Source: Clostridiales bacterium (GTDB taxonomy: Bacteria; Bacillota; Clostridia; Oscillospirales; Oscillospiraceae). Taken from it: a stretch of 5,562 bases of DNA. Numbering within the stretch: the first letter of the stretch is position 1; each line of letters starts with the position of its first letter. Made by a program: the position numbers and the translations under genes. This document shows positions 1 through 5,201 of this stretch, piece by piece. The notes beneath the pieces are model-generated. The model had not been told where the DNA came from. It did no database searches and worked only from the letters and a program-made list of their open reading frames with translations. The stretch spans positions 1 to 5,562 of the forward strand of contig DPCD01000151.1 in assembly GCA_003516765.1 (NCBI GenBank), written 5' to 3'.

Positions 1-1
1 C

Positions 2-373
2 ATCCGTTACAATCTTCTGCATAAGAAGCTGCGTATCTGCCTGTCGCGTTTCGGCTGGCCGTGGAGCCGCGAGGTCTGCATGCTGATGCTCAAGTGCCAC
101 AACGTCTATACGGACACGCCCATCGTCTACTTTGACGATGCGCCGCAGATGTACCATCAGATGTTCATGGTCGACATGGGACCGAAGTGGCTGGATCGCT
201 CGCTGCGCCATCAGGTAATGTTCGGTTCCGGCGACCCCGGTCTGGAGCAGATCCGCATGATCAACGCCGTCCGCGGTCTGGAGTTGCGCGATTCGACAAA
301 GGAACTGATTCTCAGCCGCAATGCGCTGGAATTTTTGGGACTGGAAAAGGATTTGAGGTGGACCAATAATTAA
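2..373 (+). CDS. Amidohydrolase_2-family protein, C-terminal part (5' end outside window)
   Basis: The frame is open from the left edge, so this is the last 123 codons of a longer gene; full-length family members are TIM-barrel hydrolases of roughly 270-330 residues. Visible family signatures are a GWPW segment (about 53-64), the strand 'NVYTDT' (about 101-118), a 'VMFGSGDPG' loop (215-241) and the closing helix 'NALEFLGL' (about 319-342), which match the end of COG2159/PF04909 proteins. In canonical members the loop reads FGSD and the Asp is a catalytic metal ligand. Here Gly occupies that position and Asp follows one residue later, so standard metal-dependent hydrolysis cannot be assumed. 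The substrate is unknown. The stop codon overlaps the proposed start of the YjbQ gene, so the two are probably co-transcribed and translationally coupled. Confidence 0.8.
   Translation: MRYNLLHKKLRICLSRFGWPWSREVCMLMLKCHNVYTDTPIVYFDDAPQMYHQMFMVDMGPKWLDRSLRHQVMFGSGDPGLEQIRMINAVRGLELRDSTKELILSRNALEFLGLEKDLRWTNN
355..361 (+). promoter_or_regulatory. Shine-Dalgarno GAGGTGG for an ATT-initiated gene
   Basis: GAGGTGG lies inside the end of the amidohydrolase gene, seven bases before the ATT at 369. The spacing is near ideal for ATT initiation. The in-frame ATG at 414 has only a weak purine stretch (AAAGAG, 399-404) before it. This site is the main reason for preferring the upstream start of the YjbQ gene. 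Confidence 0.5.
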
Positions 374-794
374 ATCGGAGCGTATTACGATTCTGACCAA
401 AGAGTATAATCAGATGATCGTCATCACCGGGCAGGTGGAGGAAATTGTCCGGAATAGCGGCATCAAAGACGGCGTCGTCTTTATCATCACGAACCATACG
501 ACGACTGGCATTACCGTCAATGAAGGGCTCGAGTGCATCCAGAGCGATATCATGGAAATGCTCGGCAAGGTTGCGCCGGAGGAGGGCATCTACAGCCACG
601 CGAGATTCCTCGAATCCTACGGTGCTATGGCAAACAACGCGCCCGGTCACCTGAAGGGGCACCTTACGGGAAACCACTGCGTGTTCGAGGTGCAGAACCA
701 TGAGATGAAGCGCCGGTTCGCGCAGGAGATCTATCTGTGTGAGTTTGACGGACCGCAGGAGCGGACCATCAGCGTGATCATCATGGGAGAGTAA
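369..794 (+). CDS. YjbQ/UPF0047 family protein (secondary thiamine-phosphate synthase family)
   Basis: This is a small single-domain protein of the YjbQ family (COG0432, TIGR00149), whose E. coli member has been linked to weak thiamine-phosphate synthase activity; the true role of the family is unsettled. Numbered from the ATT start (141 residues), the conserved features are H43 in 'NHTTTGITVNE' (E. coli has HTSASLTLNE), 'HLKGHLTGN' at 94-102 and the C-terminal strand 'YLCEFDGP' at 122-129. The usual GTWQ motif is replaced by RFAQ at 116-119, placing it in a divergent branch. Starting at the first ATG (414) gives 126 residues and removes the first strand. The frame is open upstream to 357, and 'KSERITILT' resembles family N-termini, so ATT at 369 is preferred. 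It overlaps the preceding amidohydrolase stop by one base. Family certainty is high; start certainty is moderate. Confidence 0.85.
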   Translation: MKSERITILTKEYNQMIVITGQVEEIVRNSGIKDGVVFIITNHTTTGITVNEGLECIQSDIMEMLGKVAPEEGIYSHARFLESYGAMANNAPGHLKGHLTGNHCVFEVQNHEMKRRFAQEIYLCEFDGPQERTISVIIMGE

Positions 795-840
795 GCGGAA
801 ATACAACCAGCCGAAGCGGCAATATCAATCTCAAATAAGA

Positions 841-883
841 CGCCGGAGCGGTCCAGACGGGCTGCTCCGGCGCTTGCGTTTTT
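841..883 (+). terminator. Rho-independent terminator after the amidohydrolase-YjbQ unit
   Basis: Arms 841-854 and 859-872 form a 14-bp stem (9 perfect outer GC-rich pairs, then inner pairs including two G-T wobbles) around the loop AGAC. The stem is followed by CTTGCG and five T (879-883). It lies 46 bases after the YjbQ stop and separates that unit from the flavin reductase gene. Confidence 0.85.
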
Positions 884-902
884 GTGTGCCGTTTGTTAAG
901 AT
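874..902 (+). promoter_or_regulatory. Putative sigma-A promoter with extended -10 for the flavin reductase gene
   Basis: TTGCGT (874-879), a 17-base spacer and TAAGAT (897-902) form a candidate promoter, with TG one base before the -10 (894-895) giving an extended -10. The -35 matches the consensus at only three of six positions and overlaps the terminator tail, so activity would depend on the extended -10. Transcription would start near 909, leaving a leader of about 20 bases. Confidence 0.4.
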
Positions 903-929
903 AGGGAAAAACAGAAGGGTAGCTGGAGC

Positions 930-1508
930 ATGAAGCGAGATCTGGGCGTGAAGCCGTTTTTGTTTCCGATGCCGGTTTTGATGGTTGCTACCTACGGTGA
1001 CGGCGATGTGGTCGACGTGATGAACATGGCGTGGGGCAGGATCTGCGCGAGAAATATGGTGCCTCTCAAAATCAACGAGAAGCACAAGACCTCGGAGAAT
1101 CTCAGAAAGCGCGGCGCGTTTACGCTTTCAATTGCCGATTTGCCGCACATGGAAGCTGCCGATTTTTTCGGCATTGCCAGCGGTAACCGGATGCCGGACA
1201 AGTTTGCACGCAGCGGCTTGACTGCCGTCAGAAGCGAAAAGGTTGACGCGCCGGTCATTCAGGAGTTTCCGCTGACGCTGGAGTGTTGTGTTGTCGAGGA
1301 CAAAATGGAGGTTTACGGGCATCATATTCTCGGCGAGATCGTCGGCGTGCTGGCAGACGAGGACGTTCTGGATGAGGAGGGAAATGTCGATGCGAAAAAG
1401 CTCAACGCCCTCGTCTACGATCAGATGCAGGGCAGCTACTACACGATCGGAGAAAAGGCGGGCAAGGCGTGGAGCGTGGGCGCAGGTCTGATGAAAAACG
1501 AAGAATAG
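930..1508 (+). CDS. Flavin reductase-like FMN-binding split-barrel protein
   Basis: A complete 192-residue protein of the flavin reductase-like/flavoredoxin type (PF01613), a soluble cytoplasmic FMN-binding split barrel that usually dimerises. Expected family features appear in order: 'PMPVLMVAT' in the first strand (13-21), 'NMAWG' (32-36), a basic turn 'NEKHKTSENLRKRGAF', a 'FGIASG..MPDKF' flavin-site-type loop, the strand 'PLTLECCVVE', and the late strand 'GEIVGVLADE'. In Clostridia such proteins act as flavoredoxins or flavin reductases passing electrons from NAD(P)H or ferredoxin; the partner cannot be told from this locus. The start is supported by AGAAGGG (913-919) ten bases upstream and by the family-typical N-terminus. 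It is flanked by terminators on both sides, so it is probably monocistronic. The length is normal and no defect is seen. Confidence 0.88.
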   Translation: MKRDLGVKPFLFPMPVLMVATYGDGDVVDVMNMAWGRICARNMVPLKINEKHKTSENLRKRGAFTLSIADLPHMEAADFFGIASGNRMPDKFARSGLTAVRSEKVDAPVIQEFPLTLECCVVEDKMEVYGHHILGEIVGVLADEDVLDEEGNVDAKKLNALVYDQMQGSYYTIGEKAGKAWSVGAGLMKNEE

Positions 1509-1509
1509 G

Positions 1510-1554
1510 AAAGCGCCGGGGAGGATACCTGTTTGGTATCCTCCCCGGCGCTTT
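1510..1554. terminator. Perfect 20-bp hairpin, probably a bidirectional terminator
   Basis: Arms 1510-1529 and 1535-1554 are perfectly complementary over 20 bp with a five-base loop (TGTTT). The outermost pairs are AAA/TTT, so either transcript ends its stem with a short U run. It starts two bases after the flavin reductase stop and sits 15 bases beyond the stop of the minus-strand fragment ending at 1570. It therefore fits two convergent genes. On the minus strand the stem is followed by a pyrimidine-rich stretch; on the plus strand only three T are present. Confidence 0.8.
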
Positions 1555-1569
1555 GCGTGAAGGGGAGAC

Positions 1570-1755
1570 TTATTTCAGATACCTTGCGGATTCTGCTTCA
1601 AGCGCTTTCCAGACCGGATACTGCGCTCCGGCTTCATCGAAGAAGCGCTTGAGGTCCCGGTTTAAGGCGCTCATTTCGTCTACCGCGTTCATCGCGTGGT
1701 CCGAGGCGCAGATTTTGCCGAGCGAGGTCGCACACATGAGCTTGAAAAAGCGCAG
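1570..1755 (-). pseudogene. C-terminal remnant of an unrecognised minus-strand gene
   Basis: On the minus strand about 60 codons lead to a TAA at 1572-1570. The last 40 residues look like genuine protein: amphipathic helices around 'MSALNRDLKRFFDE', then 'YPVWKALEAESARYLK'. G or C dominates the third codon positions, as in neighbouring genes. I do not recognise the family; it could be the end of an all-helical enzyme or regulator. No Shine-Dalgarno precedes the internal ATG at 1737. Upstream the same frame runs on through the antisense of the ABC gene, where its content is only a shadow, so the true 5' part is missing. The fragment abuts a perfect hairpin suited to terminating it. An alternative is that this is chance reading and the region is plain intergenic DNA, but codon use and hairpin position argue against that. 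Confidence 0.5.
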
Positions 1756-2871
1756 GCAGGTTTTGCGGTAAAGTCCTACGCGCTGACCGGAAAATACAAT
1801 CGCCGGCTGGAAGATGCCATCGACGAAAACGCGAGCGCCAACCTGGATATGGAGTGCAGGCTTCTGCCGCTGATGCTGGCGCAGAACCTGATGGCGAAGC
1901 TGCTGGATGTGGGTGTGGTAGCGCTGTCGCTTGCACTTTATACAAGCGGGCGCATGGCGCTTCTGAACTGCGTGATGCTTTCGATCTGCTCGTTTCTGCG
2001 CACCGAAGGGCTGGAGCAGGCAGGCACGCAGTCGAGTCTTCTTCGCGTAGTCGACACCTGCGTCAATCAGGCAGACGACATTCTGCGGCTGCCTGCGATG
2101 GACACTTCGGGCAGCGAGTTTGCGCCGGAGCGGCATGACCTCCGGGCGGAGGATATTCACTTTTCCTACGGTGAAAAGCCCATCATCCACGGTATTACTC
2201 TGGACATTCCCGAACGGACAACCACAGCGATTGTCGGACCCTCCGGCAGCGGCAAAACGACGCTGTGCCAGCTGCTGCCTCGCTTCTGGGATGTGGACAC
2301 AGGCAGCGTGACGCTCGGAGGGTATGACGTGCGCAAGTACGATATGGACAGCCTGATGCGAAATTTCAGCTTCGTGTTCCAGAACGTCTATCTGTTCCAT
2401 GATACAATTGCAAACAACATCCGCTTCGGGCAGCCGGACGCGCCGACGCAGACCGTCATAGAAGCGGCAAAGAAAGCCCGCTGCCACGAGTTTATCACAA
2501 AGCTGCCGCAAGGGTATGATACCGTGCTCGGAGAAGGCGGCGGCACACTTTCCGGCGGCGAGCGCCAGCGGCTTTCCATTGCCCGCGCCATCATGAAAGA
2601 TGCGCCCGTGATCATCCTGGACGGGGCGACCGCGAATGTGGACCCGGAAAACGAGCAGGAGCTGATGGAGGCAATCGGCGAGCTGACGCGCGAGAAAACC
2701 GTAATTATGATTGCACACCGGCTCAAAACGGTCCGGAACGCCGATCAGATTCTGGTGGTCGATCAGGGGCGGATTGTCCAGCGCGGTACGCACGACGAGC
2801 TCATCCAGCAAGACGGCATTTATCGCAGCTTTGTTGCCGAACGCGAGCAGGCGGCAAGCTGGAAGGTATAA
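1696..2871 (+). CDS. ABC transporter ATP-binding/permease protein, 5'-truncated, probable pseudogene
   Basis: The frame opens at a GTG at 1696, but similarity to ABC exporter-type half transporters (IrtB/YbtQ-like, normally about 580 residues) appears to begin near residue 22 (1759). The first 20 codons are antisense to the neighbouring fragment and no Shine-Dalgarno is evident. Roughly the first 200 residues, most of the membrane domain, are gone. What remains is the end of the membrane domain with two hydrophobic stretches (about 58-83 and 87-101), then a full nucleotide-binding domain: A-loop Tyr158, Walker A GPSGSGKT (181-188), Q-loop Gln229, signature LSGGE (285-289), Walker B VIILD (305-309), D-loop ANVD (313-316) and H-loop His341. 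The catalytic glutamate after Walker B is Gly310. Relatives usually work as two-subunit transporters; no partner gene is here. ATP could still bind, but transport is very unlikely. Confidence 0.85.
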   Translation: MVRGADFAERGRTHELEKAQAGFAVKSYALTGKYNRRLEDAIDENASANLDMECRLLPLMLAQNLMAKLLDVGVVALSLALYTSGRMALLNCVMLSICSFLRTEGLEQAGTQSSLLRVVDTCVNQADDILRLPAMDTSGSEFAPERHDLRAEDIHFSYGEKPIIHGITLDIPERTTTAIVGPSGSGKTTLCQLLPRFWDVDTGSVTLGGYDVRKYDMDSLMRNFSFVFQNVYLFHDTIANNIRFGQPDAPTQTVIEAAKKARCHEFITKLPQGYDTVLGEGGGTLSGGERQRLSIARAIMKDAPVIILDGATANVDPENEQELMEAIGELTREKTVIMIAHRLKTVRNADQILVVDQGRIVQRGTHDELIQQDGIYRSFVAEREQAASWKV

Positions 2872-2881
2872 AAGAGAAACA

Positions 2882-2912
2882 GCAGCAGCGGCAGATGTTC
2901 TGCCGTCGCTGC
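2882..2912 (+). terminator. Imperfect hairpin after the ABC gene, possible terminator
   Basis: The stem pairs 2882-2895 with 2899-2912, with one mismatch and one wobble and a three-base loop. It begins 10 bases after the ABC stop. The following sequence has only three T (2915-2917), so termination may be weak. It separates the ABC remnant from the spo0A control region. Confidence 0.5.
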
Positions 2913-2914
2913 CG

Positions 2915-2981
2915 TTTGACAAGTTTGGACAAAAGTTGACGTTTTTCGGGTTCCTGGCTCAGATTGTCGAATTGTGTCTGT
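2915..2981 (+). promoter_or_regulatory. Spo0A-box-like sites upstream of spo0A
   Basis: TTGTCGAA at 2964-2971 matches the 0A-box consensus at all eight positions, and a second TGTC core lies exactly 10 bases on (GTGTCTGT, 2974-2981). Further upstream, TTTGACAA (2915-2922) and TTGGACAA (2925-2932) each match the reverse consensus TTCGACAA at seven of eight positions and are also exactly 10 bases apart. Tandem 10-bp spacing is the known arrangement for a Spo0A DNA-binding-domain dimer. This suggests autoregulation of spo0A. Only the 2964 site is strong on its own. Confidence 0.55.
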
Positions 2982-3011
2982 AAAAAGTGGAAAATTTCTG
3001 CGCGGAAAATA

Positions 3012-3040
3012 TTGAAATTTCTACAGATATGTGGTAAATT
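3012..3040 (+). promoter_or_regulatory. Probable sigma-A promoter of spo0A
   Basis: TTGAAA (3012-3017), a 17-base spacer and TAAATT (3035-3040), with TG one base before the -10 (3032-3033), make an extended -10 promoter. Transcription would begin near 3047 and leave a leader of about 60 bases. The perfect 0A box lies about 75-83 bases upstream of this start. B. subtilis spo0A also has a sigma-H promoter; I found no well-spaced sigma-H match here. Confidence 0.6.
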
Positions 3041-3106
3041 ATAGTCATCGCAGCGAAAAATAGTGTCTGGCCGGACAACTCCACGATTTAAAGGAGACAG
3101 TCCCAT

Positions 3107-3874
3107 ATGGAATCTCAAATCAAAATTCTACTCGTCGACGCCAATGAAACCTTTGCCTCCCAGCTTGCTTCTGTGCTGGGTCAGAATCCTGCCTTTGATG
3201 TTGTCGGCGCTGCAAACGACGGCGAATGCGCCGTGGAGCTTTTACATCGCGAGCAGCCGGACGTGCTGATCATGGACCTGCTGCTGCCGAAGCTGGACGG
3301 CATTTCCGTCCTGAAAGAGGCAAGCTCGCTTCCGAAGCCGCCGCTGGGTCTGGTGCTGACGGGCCTTCTGACCGACTACGCCGCGCAGGCGGCAGAAAAG
3401 CTCGGCGTGCGGTACTTTATCAGCAAGCCGTGTAATTTGCAGATGGTCGCCGAGCGCGTGCTGGAAATCGTCGCGGCAGAGCGCGCGGAGAAAAAGCCCT
3501 TCCGGCAGGAGGCGCAGGTCGAAGCGCTGGTGACCTCGATCATCCACGAAATCGGCGTTCCGGCGCACGTCAAGGGCTATCAGTATCTGCGCGAGGCAAT
3601 TTTAATTGCCGTCGACGATATGGACGTAATCAACGCCATCACGAAGGTTTTGTATCCGCAGGTCGCAAAGACGTTTTCCACGACGCCCTCTCGCGTCGAG
3701 CGCGCCATCCGGCACGCCATCGAGCTGGCGTGGGACCGCGGCGATCTGGAGACGCTGCAGAAATTCTTCGGCTACACCGTCTCCAACACCAAAGGCAAGC
3801 CCACCAATTCCGAGTTCATCGCCCTCATTGCCGATAAGCTGCAGCTGCAGCTCAAAAGCGGGGCGGTCCGTTGA
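3107..3874 (+). CDS. spo0A: Spo0A, sporulation master response regulator
   Basis: A complete 255-residue Spo0A (267 in B. subtilis), the phosphorylation-activated transcription factor that commits the cell to sporulation. Residues 1-120 form the receiver: phospho-acceptor Asp57 in 'IMDLLLPKLDG', Thr85 in 'LVLTG' and Lys107 in 'ISKP'. The acidic pocket is reduced: the usual Asp-Asp/Glu pair reads Asp11-Ala12. After a linker, residues from about 138 form the Spo0A-specific DNA-binding domain, with the near-invariant 'SIIHEIGVPAHVKGYQYLRE', the recognition helix 'TPSRVERAIRHAIELAWDRG', then 'FFGYTV' and 'KPTNSEFIALIADKL'. The start is fixed by AAGGAG (3091-3096) ten bases upstream and by alignment to the family. 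It has its own promoter and probable 0A boxes and ends at a strong hairpin, so it is likely monocistronic. spoIVB, which often precedes spo0A in Firmicutes, is not adjacent here. Confidence 0.97.
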   Translation: MESQIKILLVDANETFASQLASVLGQNPAFDVVGAANDGECAVELLHREQPDVLIMDLLLPKLDGISVLKEASSLPKPPLGLVLTGLLTDYAAQAAEKLGVRYFISKPCNLQMVAERVLEIVAAERAEKKPFRQEAQVEALVTSIIHEIGVPAHVKGYQYLREAILIAVDDMDVINAITKVLYPQVAKTFSTTPSRVERAIRHAIELAWDRGDLETLQKFFGYTVSNTKGKPTNSEFIALIADKLQLQLKSGAVR

Positions 3875-3885
3875 GCATCCTGTCA

Positions 3886-3918
3886 AAAGGGCGCGCTGCA
3901 GAATGCAGCGCGCCCTTT
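3886..3918. terminator. Perfect 15-bp hairpin between spo0A and the LarA-like gene
   Basis: Arms 3886-3900 and 3904-3918 are perfectly complementary over 15 bp with the loop GAA. As in the hairpin at 1510, the ends are AAA/TTT, and the minus-strand copy gains one more T (3885). It lies 11 bases after the spo0A stop and 92 bases beyond the stop of the convergent LarA-like gene, so it can end transcripts from both sides. Confidence 0.85.
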
Positions 3919-4010
3919 GGTTCTGCGCCGTCCGGCTCCGATCGTCCGCACAAAATTGCCGTTTTCTACATGATACATAGCAGTCCTGCACAGAGAACAC
4001 CGCCGCGATC

Positions 4011-4814
4011 TCAGAATTTTTCACGGTTGATCCAGAGTCCCAGGGCGGGGTTCGGGATGTAATAGATTTCTTCGCCGTCCACGGTGTTGCAGCCGTAGTG
4101 CATCTTTTCGGGGTCGAATTTTTTCGCCAGCTCGTCATAGCTTGCGCTCCGGAAGCCGACGCTCTCGATTTCTTCGCACGTAATATCCTTCACGGCATAC
4201 GTAATGGAGAATCTGCCGTCTGACGAGCCGTGGATGAGGTGCGCTGCCGCACCCATATTCTCGCGCAGGTCGGTGTTTTCCGGCTTGTTGAACGCCTCCA
4301 GCGTGCGGAGTCTGCCCCTGTAGCCGTATTTGCGGATGAGCCTGTCCACCTGCGCGTCCTCGCCGAATTTTGTCACGCCGGGCGCTAAAATGATCAGCTC
4401 TCCGCCGTCGGCGATCGCCATGCGCGTGCGGTAGACAGCTTTGTTGCCGAGCCAAGTGCTCTTGAATTCACTGGGATCGAGATACACGACGCATTTTTGG
4501 ATGCCGTGTTCGACAAAGTCAATATTTTTCTCCTGTGCCAGCTTGACTGCTTCCGTCAGGCAGCTTCTGCCCTCGCCGATAAACAGACCGTGCATCACGC
4601 TTTCGCCCTCCGGCGCGGTGCAGACAGTAAGAACGAAGAGAATCGGACGATCCTTCAGAAAATGCTCCATGCCGTAGTCGAAAATTTTGCGCACGGGCGT
4701 GTGGTCCTTGCCCATCATGCGCTCCATGCCGTAGACCGCGCCAACCATGTGGGATTTATGGATCATGTCGCTTCCGCCGACACCGACAAAGAGATTTTTC
4801 GAGTGATTCGCCAT
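4011..4814 (-). CDS. LarA-like (lactate racemase/DUF2088 superfamily) protein, N-terminally truncated
   Basis: A 267-residue frame matching the C-terminal portion of LarA-like epimerase/racemase proteins, normally about 420-440 residues. Features from the ATG: 'NHSKNLFVGVGGSD' (3-16), a glycine-rich start resembling the LarA active-site segment; 'KDHTPVRK' (36-43), in the region where LarA has its nickel-ligand His; 'MAIADGGELIILAPGV' as a Rossmann-like strand-turn-strand; and 'AAAHLIHGSSDGRFSITYA' in the C-terminal domain. The family-like reading continues upstream of the ATG ('LPQEVIG'), then stops making sense near 4840 and meets a stop near 4867. About 150 N-terminal residues, with most of the catalytic domain, are therefore missing. 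The AAGAGG eight bases before the ATG is probably former coding sequence. Substrate is unknown: relatives act on lactate or sugar acids through a nickel-pincer cofactor. Activity is unlikely in this form. Confidence 0.75.
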   Translation of the reverse strand: MANHSKNLFVGVGGSDMIHKSHMVGAVYGMERMMGKDHTPVRKIFDYGMEHFLKDRPILFVLTVCTAPEGESVMHGLFIGEGRSCLTEAVKLAQEKNIDFVEHGIQKCVVYLDPSEFKSTWLGNKAVYRTRMAIADGGELIILAPGVTKFGEDAQVDRLIRKYGYRGRLRTLEAFNKPENTDLRENMGAAAHLIHGSSDGRFSITYAVKDITCEEIESVGFRSASYDELAKKFDPEKMHYGCNTVDGEEIYYIPNPALGLWINREKF

Positions 4815-4826
4815 GCCGATGACCTC

Positions 4827-4854
4827 TTGCGGCAGACGCCAAGGCTGCGCGCAA
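4827..4854. repeat. Short imperfect inverted repeat at the LarA/GntR breakpoint
   Basis: TTGCGGCAG (4827-4835) and CTGCGCGCAA (4845-4854) are inverted copies apart from one inserted base, with a nine-base gap. They lie exactly where the LarA-like and GntR remnants meet. Short inverted repeats are common at fold-back joins, but a repeat this small could occur by chance. Confidence 0.35.
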
Positions 4855-5140
4855 AGCTGAGTCGCTCCTCAACCAGATCGATCAGAATCGGTTCTGCGCC
4901 ATGCAGCGCGCGCGCTGGCTGAATCAGATCATGCCCGAGCGGCAAAAAAGCGCGGTTGAAGAGCATACGCAAATCATCAGCGCGCTTCTTGGCAAAGATC
5001 TGGACCAGTCGATCTGCGCAATCCGCCAGCATTTAACAAACAGCGAGCATGCCTTTGAAACGGTCTATCACAGCGGTCACATGCGGCAGATTTCCAAAAT
5101 GCTCTCCAGCGCATTTGCCGAGCAGTCTCCGCAGGCATAA
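4853..5140 (+). pseudogene. C-terminal half of a GntR-family regulator (FadR type, FCD domain)
   Basis: About 95 codons match the end of the all-helical FCD ligand-binding domain. Numbered from the in-frame ATG at 4901, the characteristic 'EEHTQIISAL' and 'IRQHL' helices carry His22 and His44. Their 22-residue spacing equals that of the two C-terminal metal-ligand histidines known in FCD proteins such as TM0439 (His154/His176). The frame is open back to 4823, but similarity fades near 4850. Missing are the N-terminal winged-helix DNA-binding domain and the first half of the FCD domain with the other two metal ligands, about 130 residues. It cannot act as a repressor as it stands. Such regulators often control sugar-acid or organic-acid genes, loosely in keeping with the nearby LarA-like remnant, but the breakpoint makes that proximity uninformative. 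A strong terminator follows. Confidence 0.7.
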
Positions 5141-5158
5141 TACGGTTTCCCGTTTGCG

Positions 5159-5201
5159 GCAGCATCGTGTACGTCTTCCACGTGTCCGGTGCTGCTTTTT
5201 T
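5159..5201 (+). terminator. Rho-independent terminator after the GntR remnant
   Basis: The stem pairs 5159-5174 with 5180-5195, with one T-C mismatch and a few wobbles, around the loop CTTCC, followed by six T (5196-5201). It starts 19 bases after the GntR stop. The form is classic, which supports the fragment being the true 3' end of a gene. Confidence 0.85.

Noticed and set aside
312..806. A 164-codon minus-strand frame opposite the YjbQ gene.
   Set aside because: The plus strand carries recognisable YjbQ motifs. The minus frame is rich in His, Arg and Leu as expected of an antisense shadow in GC-rich DNA and runs through the end of the amidohydrolase gene.
1570..2922. A 450-codon open frame on the minus strand covering the ABC gene.
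   Set aside because: Apart from its last 60 or so codons it is the antisense shadow of a clear ABC ATPase with all motifs in order on the plus strand, and the rest has no protein-like pattern.
2986..3019. Possible sigma-H promoter of spo0A (AGTGGAAAA and ATTGAAATT).
   Set aside because: Each element has a mismatch at an important position and the spacing is 16 rather than the usual 11-12 bases.
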